Program-made: the position numbers and the translations under genes
The notes under the pieces: generated by a model
Seen by the model: only the letters and a program-made list of their open reading frames with translations
What the model was told of the DNA's origin: nothing
Database searches by the model: none
DNA from: Streptosporangium saharense
GTDB lineage: Bacteria > Actinomycetota > Actinomycetes > Streptosporangiales > Streptosporangiaceae
Reading direction: 5' to 3'
DNA: 64,000 nt
Assembly: GCF_014203715.1 (NCBI RefSeq)
Contig: NZ_JACHJP010000004.1
Location: 434,001-498,000, forward strand
In this document: positions 24,598 through 33,906 of the stretch, one piece after another
How the letters are laid out: every line of letters begins with the position of its first letter
Numbering within the stretch: the stretch's first letter is position 1

Positions 24598-24703
24598 GCG
24601 CTGATCAGGAGATTACGCGGACCGTACGGCGGTTGCGATGGCCGCGTCCATGACGTGACCGGTTCGGAAATCCTCAGGCCAGGGATCTTCGGCGTTTTCG
24701 CCA

Positions 24704-25285
24704 ATGCCCGAGGTGAGTTCGAAGAATGAGCTGGTCAGGTGGTCGGGTGGGTCATACGCTCCGGTGGTGGCGGATATCGGCTACTTCGAGGCTTGGCGGA
24801 TGTGGCTGGACGGCAGGTCCACCTTGGGAAACGACATGTTCGGCCTGCCGATGCTCTGGTGGGGCAGGACCGGAAAGATCGCGGCCTTCGTCAGTGGAAT
24901 GACGATCCTGCTCGACATCGCAGGTCCCGAGCGTCTCGCGTCGTTCGCGGACTGGCTACACGCCCTCATTCAGGCTCTCTGGAGCCGCGCGCTGGTCTAC
25001 TCGTTTTCGGTCGGCGCGCTTGTCCTGGCATTCGGCTGGGTCGCCATATGGGACATCGTGTGGAGCATTGACATTCCTGTACCGGGCCTGAATGTGCTGA
25101 AGGGGGTCGTCGTGGTCGTGCTGCTCTGCTTGGCCCCCCTGGCGGTGGCGGGAGCCGTACTCCTCGTCGACAAGGTGTGCGCGAAGCTCCCCGCGGTCTT
25201 CGCGCATCCTCGTGTGGTTCACATCCGCGTTGTGGCGGCCGTGCTCCTGATCGTCGGTTTCCACTTCGATCTCCTCGCCTCGTAG
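24704..25285 (+). CDS. Hypothetical membrane protein
   Basis: 193 residues, with four predicted membrane helices (about 64-82, 95-118, 130-153 and 172-190) after a soluble N-terminus. Codon use is less GC-biased than in neighbouring genes. The ATG at 24704 is not certain; a later in-frame start is possible. No family recognised. Confidence 0.55.
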   Translation: MPEVSSKNELVRWSGGSYAPVVADIGYFEAWRMWLDGRSTLGNDMFGLPMLWWGRTGKIAAFVSGMTILLDIAGPERLASFADWLHALIQALWSRALVYSFSVGALVLAFGWVAIWDIVWSIDIPVPGLNVLKGVVVVVLLCLAPLAVAGAVLLVDKVCAKLPAVFAHPRVVHIRVVAAVLLIVGFHFDLLAS

Positions 25286-25397
25286 GCGATGGGTGACGCA
25301 GGGCCTGGATAGTGGGGTCGAAGGTCCCTGTCGTAGGGGAATGCTGGGCGGAAACGCTGTGTGCCTGGAGCAGCACGGTGACACAGTGGAGGCAACC

Positions 25398-26633
25398 ATG
25401 AGTGCGGGAGACGCGCCGGTCGATCGGCGGCCGGCGTTGATGCTGACCTTGGCGACGGTCGGGTTCGCGGTCAACTTCTGGGCCTGGGCGCTGCTCAGCC
25501 CGCTGGCGCCGAGGTTCAAGGAGGCCCTGCACCTGAGTCCCTTCCAGCAGGCGCTGGTGGTGGCGGTGCCGGTGGTGGTCGGGTCGCTGGGCCGTATCCC
25601 GGTCGGCGCGCTGACCGACAGGTACGGCGGCCGCGTCATGTTCCCGCTGGTTTCGCTGGCGACCGTCGTGCCGGTGCTCTACCTGGGGCTTGCCGGGCAG
25701 ACGTCCCTGGTCGGGCTGCTGGTCGGGGGCTTCTTCCTCGGCATCGGCGGTACGACCTTCGCGATCGGCGTGCCGTTCGTCAACGCCTGGTTCCCGCCCT
25801 CGCGGCGAGGGCTCGCCGTCGGCGTGTTCGGCGCGGGCATGGGCGGCACCGCGATCAGCGCGTTGACCACGGTCAGTCTGGTTGACGTGGGCGGAACCGC
25901 GACGCCGTTCGTGGTCACCGCCGTGATGCTCTGCGGGTACGCGGCGGTGGCGGCGCTGCTGCTGCGGGACGCGCCTGGCCGGGTGGTTCCCGATGAGTCG
26001 ATGGCGCGGCGGCTTGCGGACACGGTCAGGCTGCGGGTGACCTGGCAGGCTTCGGCGCTCTACGCGGTGGCCTTCGGGGGATACGTGGCGTTCTCGGTCT
26101 ATTTGCCCGCCTATCTCAAGACCGCCTATTCGCTGACCCAGGCCGACGCCGCCAACCGGATGGCCGGATTCGTGCTGCTGGCGGTGGTGATGCGTCCGAT
26201 CGGCGGATGGTTGTCTGACCGGTTCACGCCGACCAGGGTGCTCGCCGTGACGCTGCTCGTCGTCGTGGTCGGCGCCACGGTCCAGGCGTTCACCCCCGGG
26301 CTGGCGCCTCTCGGGACGATCGCGTTCCTGTCCATGGCCGCTGCGCTCGGCGCGGGCAGCGGTGCGACGTTCGCCCTGGTGGCGCTGCTCGCCCCGGCGA
26401 ACAAGGTCGGTTCGGTCACCGGGGTCGTGGGCGCCGCGGGCGGGCTCGGCGGTTTCGTGCCGCCGCTGCTGATGGGCGTCATCTACGGCTGGTACGGCAC
26501 CTACGCCCTCGGACTGGTGCTGCTGGCCCTGGTCGCGCTGGCCGCCCTGCTGCTGGACACCACCGCCGTCGCCAGAACGGCCCGCCGCGCCCTCAGCCCG
26601 AACCTGGTCGAGGGCTCGAAGACACACGTCTGA
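25398..26633 (+). CDS. narK: Nitrate/nitrite transporter, NarK family
   Basis: About 411 residues from ATG 25398 with GTGGAGG 5 bases upstream; a longer reading from 25293 adds a non-hydrophobic leader and is rejected. Twelve membrane helices of an MFS protein. NarK-type signatures are visible: NFWAWALLSPLAPRF in the first helix, GRIPVGALTDRYGGR, the glycine-rich GGTTFAIGVPFVNAWFPPSRRGLAVGVFGAGMGG, and GSVTGVVGAAGGLGGFVPP in the second half. It brings nitrate in or nitrite out for the reductase encoded next, narGHJI. Confidence 0.9.
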   Translation: MSAGDAPVDRRPALMLTLATVGFAVNFWAWALLSPLAPRFKEALHLSPFQQALVVAVPVVVGSLGRIPVGALTDRYGGRVMFPLVSLATVVPVLYLGLAGQTSLVGLLVGGFFLGIGGTTFAIGVPFVNAWFPPSRRGLAVGVFGAGMGGTAISALTTVSLVDVGGTATPFVVTAVMLCGYAAVAALLLRDAPGRVVPDESMARRLADTVRLRVTWQASALYAVAFGGYVAFSVYLPAYLKTAYSLTQADAANRMAGFVLLAVVMRPIGGWLSDRFTPTRVLAVTLLVVVVGATVQAFTPGLAPLGTIAFLSMAAALGAGSGATFALVALLAPANKVGSVTGVVGAAGGLGGFVPPLLMGVIYGWYGTYALGLVLLALVALAALLLDTTAVARTARRALSPNLVEGSKTHV

Positions 26634-26643
26634 GCGCGGGTGG

Positions 26644-26684
26644 CCGCCCCGGCCTGACCGCGGGGGATCGGCTGGTCGGGGCGG
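26644..26684 (+). terminator. Hairpin after narK
   Basis: CCGCCCCG (26644-26651) pairs with CGGGGCGG (26677-26684) with more pairing inside the loop. It may end narK transcription or stabilise its 3' end. Confidence 0.5.
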
Positions 26685-26712
26685 CGCGTGTACGGCGCGC
26701 GCCGTCGGCGAC

Positions 26713-26794
26713 GAGGAGCACCCCGACGCGGTGAGGAGAAGCGCCCTGCAGGGCGAGGGGAAGCGCCTTGCAGGGGGGAAGCACCCCGGAGGGC
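26713..26794 (+). repeat. Four degenerate ~20-base tandem repeats upstream of narG
   Basis: Four units starting near 26713, 26733, 26755 and 26775 follow the pattern GAGGRGAAGCRCCYYGCAGGGC with drift. The second includes the palindrome GCCCTGCAGGGC. They lie in the 320-base gap between narK and narG, where the narG promoter and leader must be. Confidence 0.55.
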
Positions 26795-26953
26795 GATGAA
26801 GGGGTGTTGTGGGACTTATGGCCCGGCCGATTGGGACCGTCGGCACCTGACGTGACGTCGGCGGCGCGGGAGTCTGATTACGCGGCGCGAAGTGCACCGC
26901 GTCGACCCCCAACGAGCTCAAGAACGACCCCCGAGATCGAAGGAGTGCACGTC

Positions 26954-29900
26954 GTGACACCACACCAGTCCCAGGACGCCCCCGCGACGGACTCGGTGCC
27001 CGGTGTGGCGCCGTTGCTGGCCGCGCGGCGCTTCCTGACGAAGGAGACGGTCGGAGACGGCGGGCGGACCCTGCACCAGATCGACCAGAACGCCTGGGAG
27101 ACCTTCTACCGGGACCGGTGGCGTTACGACCGGGTTGTCCGCTCGACGCACGGGGTCAACTGCACCGGGTCGTGCTCGTGGAACGTGTTCGTGAAGGACG
27201 ACCTCATCACCTGGGAGCACCAGGCGACGGACTATCCGACGACGGGGCCGGACGCGCCGGACTACGAGCCGCGTGGCTGCCCGCGCGGGGCGTCGTTCTC
27301 CTGGTACGAGTACTCGCCCTCCCGGGTGCGGCACCCGTACGTGCGCGGGGTGCTGGCCGAGATGTTCCGCGAGTCGCTGAAGCGCCTCGGGGACCCGGTG
27401 CTCGCCTGGGCCGACATCGTCGACAACCCCATGAAGGCCCAGGCCTACAAGAGCCAGCGGGGCCGGGGCGGCTTCGTGCGGGCCTCGTGGGAGGAGGCGA
27501 TCACCATGATGGCCGCCGCCCACGTCCACACCACGAAGAAGTACGGCCCGGACCGCGTCGTGGGGTTCTCCCCGATCCCGGCGATGTCGATGGCGTCGTT
27601 CGCCGCGGGCACCAGGTACCACGCGCTGCTCGGCGGCACGCTGCTGAGCTTCTACGACTGGTACGCCGACCTGCCCGTCGCGTCCCCGCAGATCTGGGGC
27701 GACCAGACCGACGTCCCCGAGGCCGGGGACTGGTGGAACTCCACCTACCTGATGATGTGGGGCTCCAACATCCCGGTGACCAGGACCCCGGACGCGCACT
27801 TCCTGGCGGAGGCCCGCTACCGGGGCACCAAGGTCGTCGCGGTGAGCCCCGACTACGCCGACAACGTCAAGTTCGCCGACGACTGGCTCGCGCCGCACCC
27901 CGGCACCGACGGCGCCCTGGCGATGGCCATGGGACACGTCGTCCTCACCGAGTTCTTCCGCGACCGGGCGGTGCCGTACTTCACCGACTATGTCCGTCGA
28001 TACACCGATCTGCCGTTCCTCGTCACGCTGCAGGAAAGGGACAACGGCACCTGGACGCCCGGCCACTTCCTGACCGCGAAGGACCTCGGGGACGAGGACC
28101 AGGCCGCGGCGCACAGGACGGTGTTCCTCGACGAGCGCACGGCCGAGCCGGTCGTGCCGAACGGTTCACTCGGTTTCCGGTACGGCGAGCGGGACGCGGG
28201 CCGGTGGAACCTCGACCTCGGCGAGGCCGTACCCGCACTCGGTCTGCTCGAAATGACCGACGAGGCCGTGGAGGTCGAGCTGGCCAGGTTCGACACCGGG
28301 GACACCGAGGGCGGCGCGACGATGCGCCGGGGCGTGCCGGTCAGGCGGGTCGGCGACCACCTCGTGACGACCGTGTTCGACCTGCTGATGGCACAGTACG
28401 GCGTGCGCCGCGGCGACCTTCCCGGGAGCTGGCCCACCGGCTACGACGACGCCGAGGAGCCCAACACCCCCGCCTGGCAGGAGAGCATCACCGGGGTTCC
28501 CGCCGCGCTCGCCGCCAGGATCGCCCGCGAGTTCGCGCGCAACGCCGAACGCAGCAGGGGCCGTTCCCTGATCGTCCTGGGCGCCGGGGCCAACCAGTGG
28601 TTCCACTCCGACATGACCTACCGGGCCTTCATCGCGCTCGTCCTGCTGACCGGCTGCCAGGGCGTCAACGGGGGCGGCTGGGCGCACTACGTCGGCCAGG
28701 AGAAGGCCAGGCCGCTGACCGGCCAGCAGCACATGTCCTTCGCCTTCGACTGGCAGCGCCCGATGCGCCACCAGGCCGCCACGCCGTACTGGTATCTGCA
28801 CACCGACCAGTGGCGCTACGAGCGGGTGCCCGCGGACGAGCTGGCCTCGCCGCTGGGCACCGGCAGGTTCGCCGGGATGACGTTCGCGGACACGGTCGCC
28901 GCGGCCCAGCGGATGGGCTGGAGCCCCGGCCACCCCGCCTTCGACCGCAATCCCCTCGACCTCACCGACGAGGCCGCGGCCGCGGGCCGTACGGTCCAGG
29001 AGCACATCGTGGCGGAGCTGAAGGCCGGGCGGCTCAGGGGAGTCGCGGAGGACCCCGACGACCCCGCGAACTTCCCGCGTTGCCTCACCCTGTGGCGGGC
29101 CAACCTGCTGGGGTCCTCGGGCAAGGGCAACGAGTACTTCATGCGGCACCTGCTCGGCATCGACTCCCTCGCCAGCGCGCAGGAGTGCGAGCCCGGCCAG
29201 CGGCCCCGCGACGTGGCCTGGCGGGATGAGGCGCCGACCGGGAAGCTGGACCTGCTGACCGCGATCGACTTCCGGATGACCAACACCGGGCTGCACGCCG
29301 ACGTGGTCCTGCCTGCCGCGACGTGGTACGAGAAGCACGACATCTCGACCACCGACATGCACCCGTTCGTGCACGCGTTCAGCCCGGCCGTCGCGCCGCC
29401 CTCGGACGCGCACACCGACTACGACACCTTCCTCGCCCTCGCCGACCGGGTCAGCGAGCTCGCGGCCACCCATCTCGGGGTACGGCGCGACGTCCTCGCG
29501 GTGCCGTTGCAGCACGACACCCCCGACGAGCTGGCGACGCCGGGTGGCAGGGTGCGCGACTGGAAGGCCGGGGAGTGCGAGGCCGTACCCGGCGTGACCA
29601 TGCCGAAGCTCGTGGAGATCGAACGCGACTACACGCTGATCGGCGCCAAGATGCGGGCGGTCGGCCCGCTGCTCGACACCCTCGGCACCACCACCAAGGC
29701 GCTCACCGTGGACGTCACCCCGGAGATCGAGTATCTCGCCGAGAAGAACGGCGTCGTCACCGAGGGACCGTTCGCCGGACGCCCGTCGCTCGCGACCGCC
29801 GACCGGATGTGCGAGGCGATCCTGGCGCTGTCCGGAACCACGAACGGGCGGGTGGCCGCCGCGGGCTTCACCGCCCTGGAGGCGCGCACCGGACAGCCGT

Positions 29901-30652
29901 TCACCGACCTGGTCGAAGGCCACGAGAAGGACCACATCACCTACGCCGACACCCAGGCCGCGCCGCAGCCGGTGTTCACCAGCCCCGAGTGGTCGGGCTC
30001 GGAGAAGGGCGGGCGCCGCTACTCGCCGTTCACCCTCAACGTCGAGCGGTCCAAGCCGTGGCACACCCTCACCGGGCGGCAGCACTTCTTCGTCGAGCAC
30101 GACTGGGTCGCCGAGCTGGGCGAGCAGCTTCCCGCCTTCCGGCCGCCGCTGAACATGGCACGCCACTTCGGCAGGCCGGGCGAGGTCGTCGACGGCGGGG
30201 TGACGGTCCGGTTCCTGACCCCGCACGCCAAGTGGTCGATCCACTCGATGTACCACGACAACGAGCTGATGCTCGCGCTGTCCCGGGGCGGGCCGGTCAT
30301 CTGGATGAGCGTCGAGGACGCCGCGAAGATCGGCGTCAGGGACAACGAGTGGATCGAGGCGCACAACCGCAACGGCGTCGTCGTCGCCCGCGCCGTGGTC
30401 AGCCACCGGATGCCGGAGGGCACGGTCTTCCAGTACCACTCGCCGGAGCGGACGGTGAACGTGCCGAAGGCCGAGAAGAGCGGCCGTCGCGGCGGCTACC
30501 ACAACTCGATGACCCGGCTGCTGGTCAAGCCGACCCACCTGGCGGGCGGGCACGCCCAGCTCACCTACGCCTTCAACTACTACGGCCCGATCGGCAGCCA
30601 GCGCGACGAGATCACGGTGATCCGCCGTCGTTCGCAGGAGGTGGAGTACTGA
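26954..30652 (+). CDS. narG: Respiratory nitrate reductase, alpha subunit
   Basis: About 1232 residues from GTG 26954, which has GAAGGAG at ideal distance. NarG holds the bis-MGD molybdenum cofactor and reduces nitrate to nitrite inside the membrane-bound NarGHI complex. The N-terminal FS0 iron-sulfur ligands are His66, Cys70, Cys74 and Cys109 (STHGVNCTGSC ... RGCPRG). The Mo-ligand Asp lies in SFYDWYADLPVASPQ, the nitrate-binding region. Other signatures: GSNIPVTRTPDAHF, GANQWFHSDMTYR, SSGKGNEYFMRHLLG. Size matches other NarG proteins. It overlaps narH by TGATG. Confidence 0.97.
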   Translation: MTPHQSQDAPATDSVPGVAPLLAARRFLTKETVGDGGRTLHQIDQNAWETFYRDRWRYDRVVRSTHGVNCTGSCSWNVFVKDDLITWEHQATDYPTTGPDAPDYEPRGCPRGASFSWYEYSPSRVRHPYVRGVLAEMFRESLKRLGDPVLAWADIVDNPMKAQAYKSQRGRGGFVRASWEEAITMMAAAHVHTTKKYGPDRVVGFSPIPAMSMASFAAGTRYHALLGGTLLSFYDWYADLPVASPQIWGDQTDVPEAGDWWNSTYLMMWGSNIPVTRTPDAHFLAEARYRGTKVVAVSPDYADNVKFADDWLAPHPGTDGALAMAMGHVVLTEFFRDRAVPYFTDYVRRYTDLPFLVTLQERDNGTWTPGHFLTAKDLGDEDQAAAHRTVFLDERTAEPVVPNGSLGFRYGERDAGRWNLDLGEAVPALGLLEMTDEAVEVELARFDTGDTEGGATMRRGVPVRRVGDHLVTTVFDLLMAQYGVRRGDLPGSWPTGYDDAEEPNTPAWQESITGVPAALAARIAREFARNAERSRGRSLIVLGAGANQWFHSDMTYRAFIALVLLTGCQGVNGGGWAHYVGQEKARPLTGQQHMSFAFDWQRPMRHQAATPYWYLHTDQWRYERVPADELASPLGTGRFAGMTFADTVAAAQRMGWSPGHPAFDRNPLDLTDEAAAAGRTVQEHIVAELKAGRLRGVAEDPDDPANFPRCLTLWRANLLGSSGKGNEYFMRHLLGIDSLASAQECEPGQRPRDVAWRDEAPTGKLDLLTAIDFRMTNTGLHADVVLPAATWYEKHDISTTDMHPFVHAFSPAVAPPSDAHTDYDTFLALADRVSELAATHLGVRRDVLAVPLQHDTPDELATPGGRVRDWKAGECEAVPGVTMPKLVEIERDYTLIGAKMRAVGPLLDTLGTTTKALTVDVTPEIEYLAEKNGVVTEGPFAGRPSLATADRMCEAILALSGTTNGRVAAAGFTALEARTGQPFTDLVEGHEKDHITYADTQAAPQPVFTSPEWSGSEKGGRRYSPFTLNVERSKPWHTLTGRQHFFVEHDWVAELGEQLPAFRPPLNMARHFGRPGEVVDGGVTVRFLTPHAKWSIHSMYHDNELMLALSRGGPVIWMSVEDAAKIGVRDNEWIEAHNRNGVVVARAVVSHRMPEGTVFQYHSPERTVNVPKAEKSGRRGGYHNSMTRLLVKPTHLAGGHAQLTYAFNYYGPIGSQRDEITVIRRRSQEVEY

Positions 30653-32298
30653 TGAGAATCCGCGCACAGGTCGCGATGGTGATGAACCTCGACAAGTGCA
30701 TCGGCTGTCACACCTGCTCGGTGACGTGCAAGCAGACCTGGACCAACCGCGAGGGCACCGAGTACGTCTGGTTCAACAACGTCGAGACCAAGCCCGGCAT
30801 CGGCTACCCCAAGCACTACGAGGACCAGGACCGCTGGCACGGCGGCTGGCAGCTCGACCGCAAGGGACGGCTGACCCTGCGCTCCGGTGGCCGGGTGAAG
30901 CGGCTGACCCGCATCTTCTCCAACCCGGACCTGCCGTCGATCGACGACTACTACGAGCCCGCGACATTCGACAAGGACATCCTGGTCGGCGCTCCCGCGG
31001 GACTGAACGACACGCCGGTCAAGCGGCCCCACTCGGCGCTGACGGGTGAGCCGATGACCGTGGAGTGGGGCGCGAACTGGGAGGACAGCCTCGGTGGCGC
31101 CCACGAGCGGGCCGACCAGGACCCGAACATCACCGGGATGCCCCCCGAGGCGGCGGCGAAGGTCAAGTTCGAGTTCGAGAAGACCTTCATGTTCCACCTT
31201 CCGAGGATCTGCGAGCACTGCCTCAACCCGGCCTGCGTGTCCGCCTGCCCGTCCGGCGCCATGTACAAGCGCGAGGAGGACGGCATCGTCCTTGTCGACC
31301 AGAACAAATGCCGTGGCTGGCGGATGTGCGTCTCGGCGTGCCCGTACAAGAAGGTCTACGTCAACCACGCCACCGGCAAGGCCGAGAAGTGCACCTTCTG
31401 CTTCCCGAGGATCGAGGCGGGCCAGCCCACGATCTGCTCGGAGACCTGTGTGGGACGGCTCCGCTATCTCGGCATCGTCTTCTACGACGAGGACGCCGTC
31501 CTCGCCGCCGCGTCGGTCAAGGACGAGCGCGACCTGCTCGACGCCCAGCGCGACGTCTTCCTCGACCCCCACGATCCGGTCGTACGGCAGGCGGCCCTCG
31601 ACGCCGGGATGCCCGAGGAGTGGGTCGAGGCCGCGAGGCTGTCCCCGGTGTGGCGGCTGATCAGCGAATATCGGATCGCGCTGCCGTTGCACCCGGAGTA
31701 TCGGACGCTGCCGATGGTCTGGTACGTCCCGCCGCTGTCGCCGGTGCTCGACGCGACCGGTGCCGCAGGGCGTGACGACACCGACGCCGACGACGTCTTC
31801 CACACCATCCGCGACCTGCGCATCCCGGTCGAGTATCTCGCGGAGCTGTTCACCGCGGGCGACGCCGACGCCGCAGCCGGGGTCCTGATGAAGCTGGCCG
31901 CGATGCGCTCCTACATGCGGGCCAGGACCCTGGACGGCACGTTCGCCCAGGAGCTGCTGGAGGGCATCGGGATGACCGGGGAGCAGGTCGAGGCGATGTA
32001 CCGGCTGCTCGCGATCGCCAAGTACGACGAGCGGTACGTCATCCCGACCGCCTACACCAAGGACGCCGCCGCCCTTGAGGCCCAGGCCACGGCGTCGGAC
32101 GGCTGCTCCCTGGACTGCGAGGGCGGGCCGGGGATGGGCGGCTCCGACGGGATCAAGGCAGTCACCGAGCGCTTCCACCTGGTGGAGGACGGCGGGGACG
32201 GCGGGGACACGGTTCATGTCGGCAGGCGGGAACTCGTGACCCGGCGCCCGGACGGCCGGATGGGCCTGACCATCGACCCGACCCGGGAGCGGTCGTGA
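30652..32298 (+). CDS. narH: Respiratory nitrate reductase, beta subunit
   Basis: About 548 residues; ATG 30652 overlaps the narG stop. NarH passes electrons through four clusters between NarI and NarG. The first set is CIGCHTCSVTC (Cys 16, 19, 22, 26). The second and third sets are CEHCLNPACVSACP and CRGWRMCVSACP; the Trp in the latter marks the [3Fe-4S] site. The last is CTFCFPRIEAGQP with a following Cys pair. Complete, with the usual C-terminal domain. A short acidic loop (SDGCSLDCEGGPG) precedes a unique C-terminal tail. It overlaps narJ by GTGA. Confidence 0.97.
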   Translation: MRIRAQVAMVMNLDKCIGCHTCSVTCKQTWTNREGTEYVWFNNVETKPGIGYPKHYEDQDRWHGGWQLDRKGRLTLRSGGRVKRLTRIFSNPDLPSIDDYYEPATFDKDILVGAPAGLNDTPVKRPHSALTGEPMTVEWGANWEDSLGGAHERADQDPNITGMPPEAAAKVKFEFEKTFMFHLPRICEHCLNPACVSACPSGAMYKREEDGIVLVDQNKCRGWRMCVSACPYKKVYVNHATGKAEKCTFCFPRIEAGQPTICSETCVGRLRYLGIVFYDEDAVLAAASVKDERDLLDAQRDVFLDPHDPVVRQAALDAGMPEEWVEAARLSPVWRLISEYRIALPLHPEYRTLPMVWYVPPLSPVLDATGAAGRDDTDADDVFHTIRDLRIPVEYLAELFTAGDADAAAGVLMKLAAMRSYMRARTLDGTFAQELLEGIGMTGEQVEAMYRLLAIAKYDERYVIPTAYTKDAAALEAQATASDGCSLDCEGGPGMGGSDGIKAVTERFHLVEDGGDGGDTVHVGRRELVTRRPDGRMGLTIDPTRERS

Positions 32299-33134
32299 AC
32301 GCCCCGCCGACCAACACGGCCCGCACGCTGTCCCCGGCGACCGCGACCACCACGATCCCCGTGGCCCTCGTGACCCCTGCGACCTCGGCAAAGGCGACCC
32401 CCATGACCCCCGCCATTCCCGCCCCCGTGCCCTCGGCGACCGGGACCCTTCACGCCCCCGTGTCCACGACTTCCGCGACCCCCGTGACCGCGACCGACCG
32501 TACCCGGCTCTTCCAGCTCGCCGCGGTGCTGCTCACCTACCCCGACGAGGTCCTGCTCGACGCCGCCGACGAGCTTCGCGACGCCGCCGCCCTGATCGAG
32601 CACCCCTGGCTGCGCGGGCAGGTCGAGGAGTTCCTCGCCTGGCTGACCGGCACGGCGCCGATCGACGTGCAGCGGCACTACGTGCAGACCTTCGACCTGC
32701 GTCGCCGGTCCGGTCTCTACCTGACGTACTACCTGCACGGCGACACCCGCAGGCGGGGCATGGCGCTGCTCGTCCTCAAGCAGCGCTACCGCGCCCACGG
32801 CCTGCGGCTGGCCCCCGGTGAGCTGCCCGACCTGCTGCCGGTCGTGCTCGAGTTCGCCGCCACGGTCGGTCCCGGCGAGGGGGAGGCGCCGCTGCGCCAG
32901 CACCGGCGCGGTGTCGAACTGCTCCGTGCCGCCCTGGCCGACCACGGCACGCCGTACGGCCTGCTCATCGAGGCGATCACCGCGGTCCTGCCCGAGCTGA
33001 CCGAGGCGGACCGGGAGGCCGTGGCGCAGCTCGCCCTCGACGGCCCGCCCGTCGAGTCGGTCGGCCTCGACTCCCTCGGCCCGGACGGCTTGGCCCCGTA
33101 TCCCACCTGCTCCTCGTCGGAGGCCCAACGATGA
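32295..33134 (+). CDS. narJ: Nitrate reductase chaperone with long Thr/Ala/Pro-rich N-terminus
   Basis: 279 residues; GTG 32295 overlaps the narH stop. NarJ binds apo-NarG and helps insert the molybdenum cofactor. The conserved part starts around residue 68 (RLFQLAAVLLTYPDEVLL) and continues with FDLRRRSGLYLTYYLHGDTRRRGMALL. The first ~66 residues are low-complexity, rich in Thr, Ala and Pro, and unusual for the family. A shorter product from an internal start (ATG in KATPMTPAIP) is possible, but the overlap with narH supports the long form. It overlaps narI by ATGA. Confidence 0.92.
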   Translation: MNAPPTNTARTLSPATATTTIPVALVTPATSAKATPMTPAIPAPVPSATGTLHAPVSTTSATPVTATDRTRLFQLAAVLLTYPDEVLLDAADELRDAAALIEHPWLRGQVEEFLAWLTGTAPIDVQRHYVQTFDLRRRSGLYLTYYLHGDTRRRGMALLVLKQRYRAHGLRLAPGELPDLLPVVLEFAATVGPGEGEAPLRQHRRGVELLRAALADHGTPYGLLIEAITAVLPELTEADREAVAQLALDGPPVESVGLDSLGPDGLAPYPTCSSSEAQR

Positions 33135-33859
33135 ACACCGTCGTCTGGATCGTCCTGCCGTACCTCTGCCTCGCGGTGTTCGTCGGCGGCCACATCTGGC
33201 GGTGGCGCCACGACCAGTTCGGCTGGACCACGCACACCAGCCAACTGCTGGAGAACCGGATCCTGCGCCTGGGGTCGCCGCTGTTCCACCTCGGCGCGTT
33301 CGGGGTCATCGGCGGGCACGCCATGGGGCTGCTGGTCCCGGCCTCGCTGACCGCCGCGCTCGGGATTCCCGAGCACCTCTACCACCTGGTCGCGGTCTGG
33401 GCGGGCACGGTGACCGGCGTCATGCTCATCGTCGGCCTGGTCCTGCTCATCGCCCGCCGCCTGGTCAACGGCAGGGTCCGTCGGAAGACGACCTCGATGG
33501 ACAAGGTGCTCTACGCCTCCCTCGCGGTCATGGTCGGGCTCGGCATGGCCGCCACGGTCGTCGTGAACCTGTTCGGTCCCGGCTACGACTACCGGGAGAC
33601 GATCGCCGTCTGGTTCCGCAGCGTGTTCTGGCTCTCGCCGCGCAGCGACCTCATGATCGACGCGCCGCTGGTCTACCAACTACACGCCATCGGCGGCTTC
33701 CTGTTCCTGGCCCTGTGGCCCTTCACCCGACTTGTCCACGTATGGTCGGCCCCGCTGGCCTACCTGTGGCGCCCCTACGTCGTCTACCGAACCCGCCGCG
33801 GCCCCGTCCCCACCCCCCAACCTTCCCCGGCCACCGTCCGCGAGGCGACCCGCAGGTAG
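33131..33859 (+). CDS. narI: Respiratory nitrate reductase, gamma subunit (cytochrome b)
   Basis: 242 residues with five membrane helices. NarI anchors NarGH and takes electrons from menaquinol through two b hemes. Heme-ligand His residues are expected in PLFHLGAFGVIGGHAMG (second helix) and in YQLHAIGGFLFLALWPFTRLVHVWS (last helix), and all are present. It overlaps narJ by ATGA, completing the narGHJI operon. Confidence 0.95.
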   Translation: MNTVVWIVLPYLCLAVFVGGHIWRWRHDQFGWTTHTSQLLENRILRLGSPLFHLGAFGVIGGHAMGLLVPASLTAALGIPEHLYHLVAVWAGTVTGVMLIVGLVLLIARRLVNGRVRRKTTSMDKVLYASLAVMVGLGMAATVVVNLFGPGYDYRETIAVWFRSVFWLSPRSDLMIDAPLVYQLHAIGGFLFLALWPFTRLVHVWSAPLAYLWRPYVVYRTRRGPVPTPQPSPATVREATRR

Positions 33860-33906
33860 CTCGAAGTCCGTCGGTAAGGTGTCGTTTCCCATGGGGAAGG
33901 AGCGCT

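Noticed and set aside
25293..25397. Longer N-terminus for NarK from 25293
   Set aside because: The added 35 residues are not hydrophobic or conserved, and ATG 25398 has GTGGAGG at good distance.
26768..26953. Longer NarG reading frame from 26768
   Set aside because: The added segment reads through the tandem repeats and is not NarG-like; GTG 26954 has a perfect ribosome binding site and gives the normal family length.
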